Shown here piece by piece: positions 49,517 through 58,301 of a stretch of DNA of 64,000 nucleotides. The number at the start of each line of letters is the position of its first letter. The first letter of the stretch is position 1. The notes beneath the pieces are model-generated. The model was not told where the DNA came from. It was given only the letters and a program-made list of their open reading frames with translations, and made no database searches. This stretch comes from UBA6522 sp965204155. Its GTDB lineage: Bacteria; Pseudomonadota; Gammaproteobacteria; Steroidobacterales; Rariloculaceae. The stretch spans positions 3,162,001-3,226,000 of the forward strand of contig OZ241971.1 of NCBI GenBank assembly GCA_965204155.1, written 5' to 3'. The position numbers were made by a program, and so were the translations under genes.

Positions 49517-50635
49517 ATGATTCGGGTACCGCGTCGGCGCGCGCGGACCTGGTGGATATCGCGGCGAAGCCGTCTCCTGATAGTTTTGGCCGTTACGGCC
49601 ATTTTTTTCCTGCCGCCGGACGATGCCGCCGCCGAGCAGTTCACGTTGCGGGTCGGTTCGGGGCATCCCGCCGGGGCGACCGTGTATGTCACCGTGTTGC
49701 GCGACTACCTGGTACCGGAGTTGCGACGCCGCGTGGCCGGGGAAACCGATCACGAACTGCGGATCATCGAAGGCTATGGCGGCTCCATCGCCTCCGTGGC
49801 CGAGACGCTGGAAGCCGTGCAGATCGGCATCCTGGATATCGGCGCCTACTGCACCTGCTTCGAGCCGGCGAAGCTGTTTCTGCACAACTTCCAGTACTTC
49901 GTTCCGTTCGGCCCGCAGGACGCGCAACAGGCGATGCGGGTGGCGCGTCAGGTGTACGACGCCTACCCGTGGCTGACGGACCACCTGGAGGAGAACTACA
50001 GGCAGACCGTCATCGCCATCAACGGCTGGGACAACTACCACCTGGGTTCGAGCGTTCCCTGGGAGTCCGTCGAGGACCTCAGGGGCGTGAAAGTCGCCGG
50101 TGCCGGGCCGAATCTGCCATGGCTCGAATTTGCCGGGGTCATCCCGGTCCAGTCCACGCTGCCGGACGGCTACATGTCCCTGCAGACCGGCGTGTATTCC
50201 GGTTGGGTGATGTTCCCTTCCGCGTATGCCGCCTACAAGTTCCATGAGCCGGCGCCGTATTACACGATGGTCGGCTTTGGCGCCATGGGCGGCGCGGTTG
50301 TGGTGACCATGAACACCCGATCTCTTTCACGACTGCCGGCCGATGTGCAGGAAATCGTGTTGGAGGTGGGGCGCGGCTACGAATCCGAGGCGGCGCGGGT
50401 GTTGGACGAACGGCAGACTGCAGGGCTTGCAACGCTGCAGGCATCCGGCGCCGAAATCCGCGAACTGCCGACTGACGTGCGCGCCGAGTGGGCGCAGTCC
50501 CTGCTGGACTTTCCGGACCGAATGGCCAAGGATGCCGACTCCCGCGGCATGCCCGGCTCGGAGGTGATTGCGGCCTATATCGAGGCGGTCGCCCGGAGCG
50601 GATATGATTGGCCGGTTCGATACGTCATCGAATAA
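49517..50635 (+). CDS. TRAP transporter substrate-binding protein (DctP family)
   Basis: A 372-residue binding protein from ATG 49517 (GGAGATG context). An Arg-rich signal region precedes a hydrophobic segment (SRLLIVLAVTAIFFLPP). The DctP fold follows with TLRVGSGHPAGATVYV, EAVQIGILDIGAYCTC and SVEDLRGVKVAGAGPNLPWLE, plus the ligand region TLPDGYMSLQTGVYSG. It heads the operon with an oxidoreductase (50663), DctQ (51752) and DctM (52345), so this is a complete TRAP system. The ligand is unknown; the adjacent oxidoreductase hints at a sugar-like or polyol acid. Confidence 0.85.
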   Translation: MIRVPRRRARTWWISRRSRLLIVLAVTAIFFLPPDDAAAEQFTLRVGSGHPAGATVYVTVLRDYLVPELRRRVAGETDHELRIIEGYGGSIASVAETLEAVQIGILDIGAYCTCFEPAKLFLHNFQYFVPFGPQDAQQAMRVARQVYDAYPWLTDHLEENYRQTVIAINGWDNYHLGSSVPWESVEDLRGVKVAGAGPNLPWLEFAGVIPVQSTLPDGYMSLQTGVYSGWVMFPSAYAAYKFHEPAPYYTMVGFGAMGGAVVVTMNTRSLSRLPADVQEIVLEVGRGYESEAARVLDERQTAGLATLQASGAEIRELPTDVRAEWAQSLLDFPDRMAKDADSRGMPGSEVIAAYIEAVARSGYDWPVRYVIE

Positions 50636-50662
50636 TCTGCAAGTACCAAAGCGAGGGTAGCT

Positions 50663-51655
50663 GTGATCAGAGCGGCAATGGTAGGGCTCGGCTGGTGGGG
50701 CCGGCATCTGGTGAAATCGGTGGCAGGGAGCGACCGGATCGAAATCGTTCGGCTGACGTCCCGCAGTCCGCACGGCCACCAGGATTTCTCCGACGAGACG
50801 GGCATCCCGCTCGCGGACAGCTATCGGCACGTGCTCGAGGACCCGGCTGTGGATGCGGTCATCCTGTGCACGCCCCACTCCCAGCACGAGGAACAGGTGC
50901 TCGCCGCGGTGGGCCACGGCAAGCAGATTTTCTGCGAGAAGCCGCTGTCGCTCACCCGGGCAAGCGTCGAACGCATGTTGGACGCAGTGAACGGTGCCGG
51001 CCTCATCATGGGCGTCGGGCACGAGCGCCGCTACGAATCCACCATGGAAGCCATTGCGCAGATCGTTGCCTCGGGCGACCTGGGAACGCTGATGCACATC
51101 GAAGCCAACTTTTCCCACAGCATCTTCGCCTCGGTGGAGGCCGACAACTGGCGCGGGTCGGTGGAGGAGGCTCCGGCGGCCGGCATGACCGGCATGGGCG
51201 TACACTTGACCGACCTGTTCATTTCCATGTTCGGCCCGGTGGAAGCGGTCTGCGCACATTCCGCGCAGCGCGTCCTCTCCCTGCCCACCGGCGATCTCGT
51301 TGCAGTGCAGATGCGCTTCCGCAACGGGGCGACGGGATTTGTGGGTGCAATCTCGGCCACCCCCTATTACGGGCGCTACAGCGTGTTCGGCGAGAAGCTA
51401 TGGGTCGAAGCGCGCGACGACGCCCATCCCCAGGAGGGCGGCCGCACGCACCTCATCAGCTGCGGTCCGGACGGCGTGCAGCACAGCCGGACCTTCGACC
51501 CCAAGGACCCTGTCCGCGCCAATATCGAGGAATGGGCCGGCGCGGTGGCCGGCAACGGCAGTTACCGGTTCACCGACGAAGAGCGCGTGGGCAACGTGGC
51601 GTTGCTCGAGGCCATTGCCAGGTCCGTTACGGACGGCGGCTGGGTGGACGTCTGA
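50663..51655 (+). CDS. Gfo/Idh/MocA family oxidoreductase (paralog 1)
   Basis: A 330-residue NAD(P)-dependent oxidoreductase. The Rossmann motif is AMVGLGWWGRHLVK, with the DAVILCTPHSQH strand and the EKPL motif (FCEKPLSLTRA) holding the catalytic Lys. The C-terminal sheet domain follows, with GMGVHLTDLFISMFG. GTG 50663 follows the TRAP binding protein by 27 bases. Placement between TRAP subunits suggests it oxidises the imported substrate, for example a sugar, inositol or an aromatic-like cyclic alcohol. A paralog heads the TTT operon at 58865. Confidence 0.88.
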   Translation: MIRAAMVGLGWWGRHLVKSVAGSDRIEIVRLTSRSPHGHQDFSDETGIPLADSYRHVLEDPAVDAVILCTPHSQHEEQVLAAVGHGKQIFCEKPLSLTRASVERMLDAVNGAGLIMGVGHERRYESTMEAIAQIVASGDLGTLMHIEANFSHSIFASVEADNWRGSVEEAPAAGMTGMGVHLTDLFISMFGPVEAVCAHSAQRVLSLPTGDLVAVQMRFRNGATGFVGAISATPYYGRYSVFGEKLWVEARDDAHPQEGGRTHLISCGPDGVQHSRTFDPKDPVRANIEEWAGAVAGNGSYRFTDEERVGNVALLEAIARSVTDGGWVDV

Positions 51656-51751
51656 ACCGCGGGGACCGCTGGGGGTGAATTCAGGCTCAGGGTCCCGGCA
51701 GCCCATGAATGCGATGTTGGCCCGCATGACAACTCGGCAAATGGACCGGCC

Positions 51752-52345
51752 GTGCGCGCCGTGACGGTCGAGCGGCTTGCGCGCACGACCCACGTCGTGT
51801 CGGCGTTCTGGGTGCTGGTGCTTGCGGCGATCATCTTCGTGGACGTGATGGGCCGCTATCTCTTCAGCCAGCCGCTGCTGGGCGCCACGGAGATCATCGC
51901 CAATTCCGTCGTCTCGATCACGTTCCTGCAATTGCCGCTGGCGATCTACCAGGGCGGCATGATCCGCAGCACGCTGCTATACGATGCGGTGGGTAAGCGC
52001 GTACAGCGGTTGCTGCGCACGCTGGCCGGCGGGCTTGGGCTCGCGTTTTTCCTGGGCACGGCGTACAGCGCCTGGGGGCCGGCACTGGAAGCGCTCGCCG
52101 TCAGCGAGTATGAAGGGGAGGGCGCGCTGCGGGTGCCGACCTACCCGGTGCGGTTTCTGGTGGTGGCGACGTCAATTTTTGCTGCCTACGTCTATCTGCA
52201 CTTGCTTTACCTGGACTGGACGGGAAGGATCGATCCGGGGCCGGAGCCAGGAATCGGGCAGGGGTTTGAATCAGGCGAACGGCCGGAGACCGGGCAGGGG
52301 TCCGAACTGGGGCGGAACCCCGAACCCGCGAGCCCGTCACCGTGA
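51752..52345 (+). CDS. TRAP transporter small permease (DctQ family)
   Basis: A 197-residue four-helix membrane protein from GTG 51752. The DctQ core ends around residue 150, with features such as FVDVMGRYLFSQPLLGATEI. The last 35 residues or so are a Gly/Pro/Glu-rich tail (DPGPEPGIGQGFESGE and following) that is unusual for this family. Its TGA overlaps the ATG of DctM (52345) by one base. It connects the binding protein at 49517 with the large permease. Confidence 0.8.
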   Translation: MRAVTVERLARTTHVVSAFWVLVLAAIIFVDVMGRYLFSQPLLGATEIIANSVVSITFLQLPLAIYQGGMIRSTLLYDAVGKRVQRLLRTLAGGLGLAFFLGTAYSAWGPALEALAVSEYEGEGALRVPTYPVRFLVVATSIFAAYVYLHLLYLDWTGRIDPGPEPGIGQGFESGERPETGQGSELGRNPEPASPSP

Positions 52346-53694
52346 TGGGACCGGAGGTCATCTTCTATTCGCTGGCGATCCTGCTGGTACTGATCCTGGC
52401 GAGCGTGCAGATTGGCATCGCCCTGGGCGTGGCCAGCGTCATCGGCGTCTACCTTGCCTACGGAGATGTGCAGATCGCGCTCTCGATCCTCGGTTCCACC
52501 GCCTACGACGCTATCCGCAGCCACGCGCTGGCGGTGATCCCACTGTTCATGCTCATGGGAGAGATTATCAGCCGCTCGGGTGCGGCGTCGGATCTGTATC
52601 GACTGTGCGACCGGTTGCTGGCGCGTTTGCCGGGAAGACTGGCTGCGGCCACTGTGCTGGGTAACGCGGCGTTTGCGGCGGTGTCCGGCGTGGCAATTGC
52701 CTCCGCTGCGACATTCAGTCGAATCGCGTACCCGGAAATGCGGCGCAGCGGCTACGCCAGGCCGTATGCCCTGGGGGTCATCGCCGGCAGCGGATCGCTG
52801 GGCATGCTGATTCCACCGAGCGTACTGCTGATCGTCTGGGCGATCCTGACCGAGGGATCCGTGGGAGCGCTGTTCGTGGCGGGAGTGATTCCGGGTCTGC
52901 TACTTGGGCTGGCATTCGTGGTCTATTGCGCGCTGAAGGCGGTTATCAGTCCCGGAGTGGCTCCGGCCGTGGCCCGCAGCCCGGAACAGGGCGAAGGCGA
53001 AGAGGCCGACCGCCAGGACTTGCGGACACCTGCAGCCTTGGGGCGCCAACTCGTCAGCGCACTGGGCATTGTCGGGCTGGTTGTTCTGGTCCTGGGCGGC
53101 ATCTGGTCGGGCGTATTCACTCCCACGGAGGCAGCCGGATTCGGTGCTCTGGGCAGTCTCGTACTCGGCTACGCAAACGGCATGCGCGGCAGGGCGTTCA
53201 TGGAAGCAATCTACAGCGCCGGCCGCTACACCGCCCCCATCATGTTCCTGCTGATCGCAGGATCCATGTACGCGAAGCTGCTGGCAGTCAGCGGCGGCAT
53301 CAACCTGATCCAGGACCTGGTCACCGGCGCCGGGCTGACGCCGGTGGGGCTCATCGTACTGATGACGGTGATCTGGTTGCTGCTGGGCGCGCTGATCGAT
53401 TCCATCTCGGACATCCTTCTGACCGTACCGGTGTTCGTGCCGCTGGCGGTGGCGGCCGGTTTCGATCCGATCGCCTTTGCGATTTACGGAATCATCGTCA
53501 TCGAAGCGGGGCTGCTGACGCCGCCAATGGGTCTGTTGATCTTCACGGTCAAGTCTTCGGTCACGGACCCGGACGTCACGCTCGGGGACATCTTCCGAGG
53601 CTCCGTTCCGTTCTGGATAGTCATGTTGGGCGTGGCGGCCTTGATTCTCTCGAGCCCGGCGTTGGCAACCTGGTTGCCCGACTTGATGTTCTGA
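52345..53694 (+). CDS. TRAP transporter large permease (DctM family)
   Basis: A 449-residue permease with about twelve hydrophobic helices and DctM signatures. They include IPLFMLMGEIISRSGAAS, SGVAIASAATFSRIAYPEM, GSGSLGMLIPPSVLLIVWA, and the second-half TPTEAAGFGALGSLVLG. The central loop (about 195-235) is charged and Ala/Glu-rich. ATG 52345 shares one base with the DctQ stop; GTG 52342 is also possible. It forms the sodium-coupled channel of the TRAP system with DctQ. Confidence 0.92.
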   Translation: MGPEVIFYSLAILLVLILASVQIGIALGVASVIGVYLAYGDVQIALSILGSTAYDAIRSHALAVIPLFMLMGEIISRSGAASDLYRLCDRLLARLPGRLAAATVLGNAAFAAVSGVAIASAATFSRIAYPEMRRSGYARPYALGVIAGSGSLGMLIPPSVLLIVWAILTEGSVGALFVAGVIPGLLLGLAFVVYCALKAVISPGVAPAVARSPEQGEGEEADRQDLRTPAALGRQLVSALGIVGLVVLVLGGIWSGVFTPTEAAGFGALGSLVLGYANGMRGRAFMEAIYSAGRYTAPIMFLLIAGSMYAKLLAVSGGINLIQDLVTGAGLTPVGLIVLMTVIWLLLGALIDSISDILLTVPVFVPLAVAAGFDPIAFAIYGIIVIEAGLLTPPMGLLIFTVKSSVTDPDVTLGDIFRGSVPFWIVMLGVAALILSSPALATWLPDLMF

Positions 53695-53883
53695 CCTGGA
53701 CTCGACTTCCGTTGCCTTCAGGCGAATACAGCAGTCGGCGCGTTTAAGAATACGAGCGATCGCCAGGGCAGTTCGCTGAGCATTTCTGGCTGAATTCGCT
53801 GCTTTTGGCCATTCCCCGGTGGCATGATCCATGCCTATGATCGTCGAATTGTGTCTCCCCAAGGGAGCAAGAGGAGAAGGCCG

Positions 53884-54471
53884 GTGAGTCTCTTTCGTTC
53901 AATGACGTCGGTGAATTTCAGGGTCAACGAGAAGGGGGAAACCACGTTCTTCTTTCCGGTTCTTGCAGGCAGGTGGTGTCTTCGCAAAGGTGTCCTCGTC
54001 ACGTCCGGTGAGGACGTGGAGAAACTGAAGCGACTTCTGGGAATTTATTTGGCGACCCTGCTACTGGTATTGGCTCCGCCTTTACTGTTCGTCGGCACAA
54101 GGTTTCTGGACTTGAATACCACCTCTCGCTCCGCTGCCTATGTGCTGTTCTGCCTCGCCGTTGCGGTCACGTACTCCCTGATCTTTGATCGATTGTTCAT
54201 CAGCAGGGTCGTCGACAAGTACGAGCGAACTGACGAGAAACCCGATTTCGCGACGCTTCGGCGGCGGCCCCAATCCTATTCCTGGAGATCGCTCGGCCTC
54301 CTGGGCCTGATGAACCTGCTTCTGCTGGCGAGCGGGCTGTACGCGGTATTTTCTCGCCTTTGGGCGGCGCTCGGAATCGTTCTTCTCGTGGTCGTCGCGA
54401 TCACGGGTGCGCAGCTCGCGTATCGGGTCGTCATGAAGCTTCGGGCAGGCGGTTCGGCCGCTAGCGAGTGA
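53884..54471 (+). CDS. Small hypothetical membrane protein next to the bacteriocin exporter
   Basis: A 195-residue protein from GTG 53884, preceded by AGGAGAAG. A soluble N-terminal part (NFRVNEKGETTFFFPVLAG, then RWCLRKGVLVTS) is followed by about four membrane segments in two hairpins (about 67-85, 100-118, 152-170 and 172-190), with a charged loop around RVVDKYERTDEKPDF. It converges with the ABC exporter gene. Membrane immunity proteins for class II bacteriocins look similar in size, but the opposite strand and lack of motif make that only a possibility. Confidence 0.6.
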   Translation: MSLFRSMTSVNFRVNEKGETTFFFPVLAGRWCLRKGVLVTSGEDVEKLKRLLGIYLATLLLVLAPPLLFVGTRFLDLNTTSRSAAYVLFCLAVAVTYSLIFDRLFISRVVDKYERTDEKPDFATLRRRPQSYSWRSLGLLGLMNLLLLASGLYAVFSRLWAALGIVLLVVVAITGAQLAYRVVMKLRAGGSAASE

Positions 54472-54544
54472 GCGGCAGGCGCTCTTGCCAACAGGCGTTC
54501 CAGACTCCGAACCCGGTGCGTTGAGGCGCAAGTTCGCAAATTGT

Positions 54545-56584
54545 TCAAATGCGCACGCAGCGGTCGGCGCATGCCAGCACCCTCGGGTCATGAGTCACCG
54601 CGATCAACGTGATGCCCAGGCCGGCGAGGTTCGTGAGTACCTGCTGTTGCAGGGCGTCGTTGAGATGCGCGGTGCCCTCGTCGAGCAGAAGGATTCGCGG
54701 GCGGCGGTAGACGGCGCGGGCGATCATCACGCGCTGGCGTTGTCCCCCGGACAGGGTCGAGCCCATGTGGCCCACCAACGTCAGATACTGCATGGGCATG
54801 CGCCGAATGTCCTCGTCGATGCAGGCAAGCTGAGCTGCCTGCGCGGCCCGCGTCAGGTCCGGCCGCGCCTCGCCTGCGGCGATGTTCTCCAGCAGCGAGC
54901 CGGAAAACAGGTCGTCGTCCTGCATCACCACCCCCAACTGGCGGCGGTAGTGGGCAGTGTCCAGCAGCCGGAGATCGTGCCCATCGACCTGTATTTCGCC
55001 CTCATCGGGGTTAAGGAGCTTGGCGAGCAGTTTGACCAGGGTGGATTTGCCGGCGCCGGATTCCCCGGACACGGCCAGGAATTCTCCCGGCGCCACATTC
55101 AGGTCGAGATTGTGGAGTACCGGTCCTTCCTCATCGTTGTAGGCGTAACTTAACGATCGAACCGAGATTGCACCACGAAGCCCGGCGCGGATGCCGTTCG
55201 TACCGGCTGGCACTTCGCGTTTTTCCAAACCGATATCGGCGATGCGCTCCCGGTGCAGCCTGAGCATGCGCATGTCCAGCAACGCGCGAACCAGCGCGTG
55301 AATGCGAGCCGCGAACATGCCGCTGTAGGAATTGAAGGCGAACAGCATTCCCAGCGTAAACGCGCCTGCGATGACCTGCGAAGCGCCCAGCAGCAGCATG
55401 ACCGCGGTTTCGACGGCCGTTATCGTGGACGCGGCGAGCTGCAGGTGGATGCCGAACCGGCGCAGCCGCGCCTCGGCGTTGATCGAGGTGACGTATCGTT
55501 GCCCCCAGGCGTCCTCGCGGTCGGCTTCGGCGCCCAGGAGCTTGATGGAGCGGTGGCGCTGGACGTTCTCGATGAAGCTCGATTCCTCCAGCGCGTCGGC
55601 CGCGATGGATTCGTGGGTCAGGTGCTTGAGCGGGCCGTAAGTGGTCAGCTTGAGCGCGGAAGAGAACGCAAGGAAGGCGCACAGCGCCAGGGTCATCTGC
55701 CATGAGTACAGCAGCAGGACCGCCACCGCCCCCACAGCCATGACAGCGTCCACCAGCATAGCGAAGGCGCCGCTCATGAGGAAGTTCCGGACCGGAGTGA
55801 TCGAATTGAATCGCGACAGGACGTCGCCGGGATGGCGGGCAGTGAACCAGGCGTCCGGCAGGCGCAGCAGGTGGTGCGCCAATCCGCCCACCATGCGGAA
55901 CGCCGCGGTGTTGCCTGCGTAGAGCACGAGCACCGAACGGAAGTACTCCGTGAGCGCCGAGATGACGGCGATCGAACCGAATCCGACCGCCAGGGCGACG
56001 ACGATGTTCATATCGCCCTGACGGATGCCCTGGTCCACGGTGAACTGCATCTGCAACGGCATCGCCAGGGCGAACACCTGCAGCAGCACGGTCATCGTGA
56101 AAACCGCCCCCAGCGGTCCGGACAATCCCTTGAAGGCGGTCAGAAACGAGAACAGCGGGACCGAATCGGCGGCCTTCTTTCGGGCAAGTGCGGGCGTGGG
56201 CGCCAGTTCCAGCGCAACGCCCGTAAAGCGCCCGCTGGCTTCCTCAAGGCTGAGCCGGCGCGTTCCCATGGCGGGATCGACAATGCTCAACCCGCGCCGG
56301 TTGACGGACTTCAGCACAACAAAATGATCGAATTCCCAATGCAGGATAGAGGGCGCGCGCAACTGCTTGAGTTCCTCGAGCTCGGCGCGCACGGCGCGGC
56401 AGTTCAGGCCCATTTGCTGGGCGCAATCGTGGAGCTTGCGCACCGTCGCGCCGCGCATGGACATTCGGAACCGGGCCCGAAGTTCCCGTAGCGTCGCGTG
56501 ATGGCCGTAGAAGCCCGCGACCATCGCCAGGCACGCCAGACCGCACTCGGCGCGATCCGCTTGCAGGATGACTGGCAGGCGCAT
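54545..56584 (-). CDS. C39 peptidase ABC exporter for double-glycine peptides
   Basis: A 679-residue peptidase-containing ABC transporter of the CvaB/RaxB type. The N-terminal C39 domain has Q8 and C14 (LQADRAECGLACLAMV), H87 (DHFVVLK) and D103 (VDPAMG), so cleavage competence is intact. The transmembrane domain spans about 145-440. The nucleotide-binding domain has Walker A 507-515 (GESGAGKST), LSGGQ 611-615, Walker B ILLLDE 631-636 with DEGTAHLND, and H665. It would cut leaders after GG and export the two peptides at 57990 and 58302. It follows the HlyD-type gene by 27 bases. Confidence 0.92.
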   Translation of the reverse strand: MRLPVILQADRAECGLACLAMVAGFYGHHATLRELRARFRMSMRGATVRKLHDCAQQMGLNCRAVRAELEELKQLRAPSILHWEFDHFVVLKSVNRRGLSIVDPAMGTRRLSLEEASGRFTGVALELAPTPALARKKAADSVPLFSFLTAFKGLSGPLGAVFTMTVLLQVFALAMPLQMQFTVDQGIRQGDMNIVVALAVGFGSIAVISALTEYFRSVLVLYAGNTAAFRMVGGLAHHLLRLPDAWFTARHPGDVLSRFNSITPVRNFLMSGAFAMLVDAVMAVGAVAVLLLYSWQMTLALCAFLAFSSALKLTTYGPLKHLTHESIAADALEESSFIENVQRHRSIKLLGAEADREDAWGQRYVTSINAEARLRRFGIHLQLAASTITAVETAVMLLLGASQVIAGAFTLGMLFAFNSYSGMFAARIHALVRALLDMRMLRLHRERIADIGLEKREVPAGTNGIRAGLRGAISVRSLSYAYNDEEGPVLHNLDLNVAPGEFLAVSGESGAGKSTLVKLLAKLLNPDEGEIQVDGHDLRLLDTAHYRRQLGVVMQDDDLFSGSLLENIAAGEARPDLTRAAQAAQLACIDEDIRRMPMQYLTLVGHMGSTLSGGQRQRVMIARAVYRRPRILLLDEGTAHLNDALQQQVLTNLAGLGITLIAVTHDPRVLACADRCVRI

Positions 56585-56611
56585 GCTGGCGAATCGGGGC
56601 GGGACGCTTGC

Positions 56612-57883
56612 TCACAGGCGCCGGGCGGCGCCCCGCAACGGTTCCATCATCCAGTCGATCAGCGTGCCGTAGTCGCGGACCAGGTCTGCGGTGACGGTCA
56701 TCCCCGGGCGCAACGCCTGCGCCTGCGTCGGCGATAGCGTGAATCCGTTCGGAAATTCCACATCCACTCGGTAGTGTGCGCCGACCTGAAATTGACCCGT
56801 CGGCGAATTGCTTTGGGTTAGCGCGGTGGCGGAGATCGAACGCACTCGTCCAGACTGGGCGCCATGGCGCTCGTAGGGGAAGGCGTCCAGGTAGACGCGC
56901 ACTTCCTGGCCGGGTTCGACGAAGCCCATTGCCGTGGAAGGCACGAGCAGCCTTCCCTGGAGTACGCTGCCCGGCGGCACGATGTCCAGAAGCACCTGGC
57001 CCGGCTGAACGCCGTCGCCGGCCTCGACCCGCACCGACACCACCACGCCGTCCCTGGGCGCCAGCACGCGGTGGGCGCCTTCGCCGAGAATTCGCGATTC
57101 CTCTGTGGCCAACGCGTGTAGCTGTTCCCGTATCGCGGTGCTGCCGAGGTCGCGTCGGGTCTCAAGTTGCGTGAGGCGCGAGGCGGCGGAGGCCAGCGTC
57201 GCGCGCAGCCGGTCCGCCGTGCGGCGCCGCTCGGACAGTGCCAGCAGTCGCGAGCGCATGTCATCTTCAAGGCGCGTCGTCTCGGCCTGCGGGAGCGCTC
57301 CGGAATCGGCCAGGCGCACGCCGTCCAGGTATCGCTGCCGCGCGATCCGCGCCTGCGCCTGCGTCAATTCAATCTCTTCCTCGATCCGTTCGAGTTCGTG
57401 ACCGTCGGCCTCGTTCGCCCGCCCGAGCAGGGCAGCTTCCTGCTCGTACTCGCGTTCGACCAGGTGGAGTCGTTCGACCAACGCGGCGCGCCTGCCCTGG
57501 ATTTCCTCCAGCATCCGATCCTGAACCGTAAGTGCCTGCCGCACGCCGTCACCGGGAGAAATTTCCAGGAGCACATCGCCGGTGTGCACGTCTGCTCCGG
57601 GAATCGCCAGCCTGTGGCGAACCACGCCGAACGACTTGGCCGTGACGCGCGACCAGCCGCCGACCGGGGTCAGGTAGCCGCGCACCTGCTCCTTGCGGGC
57701 AAATTCGAACGTGGCGGCGAACGCAATGAACGCGGTCGCGGCGATTAGTGCGGCCACCGCCAGCGCCCACGCCGAAACTGGCTGCGAAACCAGGGGCGGT
57801 TGCCATGCTGTGCCGCGAAAGCGTTGCAACGCTTCGTCGCGGAACAGGGGCAGATTGCCGTCGGAAACGGTCGGGTCGGACAT
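56612..57883 (-). CDS. HlyD-family periplasmic adaptor (bacteriocin export)
   Basis: A 423-residue membrane-fusion protein. The short cytoplasmic N-terminus is followed by one membrane helix (about 38-62: VSAWALAVAALIAATAFIAF) and a barrel-sandwich/lipoyl segment with VHTGDVLLEISPGDG. A long coiled coil (about 115-240) comes next, then a second lipoyl half (APRDGVVVSVRVEAGDGVQPG) and a beta barrel. It resembles CvaA/RaxA adaptors that pair with C39 exporters. The gene sits between the precursor peptides and the exporter, and a large hairpin lies just upstream of its ATG. Confidence 0.9.
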   Translation of the reverse strand: MSDPTVSDGNLPLFRDEALQRFRGTAWQPPLVSQPVSAWALAVAALIAATAFIAFAATFEFARKEQVRGYLTPVGGWSRVTAKSFGVVRHRLAIPGADVHTGDVLLEISPGDGVRQALTVQDRMLEEIQGRRAALVERLHLVEREYEQEAALLGRANEADGHELERIEEEIELTQAQARIARQRYLDGVRLADSGALPQAETTRLEDDMRSRLLALSERRRTADRLRATLASAASRLTQLETRRDLGSTAIREQLHALATEESRILGEGAHRVLAPRDGVVVSVRVEAGDGVQPGQVLLDIVPPGSVLQGRLLVPSTAMGFVEPGQEVRVYLDAFPYERHGAQSGRVRSISATALTQSNSPTGQFQVGAHYRVDVEFPNGFTLSPTQAQALRPGMTVTADLVRDYGTLIDWMMEPLRGAARRL

Positions 57884-57906
57884 GGGTGGCCGGTCGCCTC
57901 AGAGGC

Positions 57907-57950
57907 GCCGGACGGCGGGCGCGGAAGCGTCCGCGCGGTCGCCGTCCGGC
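57907..57950. promoter_or_regulatory. Long nested hairpin between precursor peptide and HlyD-type genes
   Basis: Outer arms GCCGGACGGCG and CGCCGTCCGGC pair over 11 bases. Inner arms GCGCGGA and TCCGCGC pair over 7, closing on a 4-base loop, with a one- to three-base internal bulge. On the peptide strand it starts 39 bases after the stop of the first peptide and ends 23 bases before the HlyD-type ATG. There is no U-run, so an attenuator or RNA-stability element that favours peptide over exporter expression is more likely than a full terminator. Confidence 0.6.
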
Positions 57951-57989
57951 AATTCAATCCGCTCCGTTACCTGGGCAGTTCGCGAAACT

Positions 57990-58157
57990 CTACCGGTCCG
58001 GAACGTTCACCCTGGGTGGAGACATAAGCTCCAGGATCATGCTTGTCCAGATCGGGTCCGGTCTCGTCATGCACGGATCAGATGGCTCAAAAGGGCTGGG
58101 AATCGGGTCGACGCCGCCTGCGGCAACGCTCATTTCCAGTTCGGTCAAGGTTCTCAT
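57990..58157 (-). CDS. Double-glycine bacteriocin precursor peptide (proline-rich core)
   Basis: A 55-residue ORF, ATG 58157 to TAG 57990-57992, with an AGGAG ribosome site just upstream. The 15-residue leader MRTLTELEMSVAAGG has the microcin-II pattern (LTxxEM, GG end) cut by C39 peptidases. The predicted 40-residue core begins VDPIPSPFEPSDPC. It contains ten prolines, one Cys and a central hydrophobic WTSMILELM segment. That is unlike the helical GxxxG cores of classic two-peptide bacteriocins. It is followed downstream by the hairpin, adaptor and exporter genes on the same strand. Confidence 0.8.
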   Translation of the reverse strand: MRTLTELEMSVAAGGVDPIPSPFEPSDPCMTRPDPIWTSMILELMSPPRVNVPDR

Positions 58158-58175
58158 TGTGTTCTCCTCGTCATT

Positions 58176-58286
58176 TCAAAGGTTGGTGACCAGGCCCGGA
58201 ATCCACCGGGGCGGATTGCGGATCGGGCGTTTCGCAGCCTTCACCGCGATCCGCCACCGCACGAAGTGCGTGCCGATGGGTTCCAT
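58176..58286 (-). CDS. Candidate 36-residue ORF between the two precursor genes
   Basis: ATG 58286 to TGA 58176-58178. The product is basic and contains several tryptophans (MEPIGTHFVRWRIAVKAAKR, then PIRNPPRWIPGL). It sits in the only gap between the two precursor genes on the same strand, the usual place for an immunity or accessory peptide. There is no GG leader, no good ribosome site and no membrane helix. An overlapping frame (ATG 58292) encodes a different 40-residue reading. Support is weak. Confidence 0.3.
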   Translation of the reverse strand: MEPIGTHFVRWRIAVKAAKRPIRNPPRWIPGLVTNL

Positions 58287-58301
58287 GACGCATGGCGCCG
58301 A

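Noticed and set aside
58171..58292. Alternative 40-residue reading (ATG 58292) overlapping the 36-residue candidate between precursors
   Set aside because: Polar composition, no leader or helix and no ribosome site; two overlapping weak frames argue that at most one is real.
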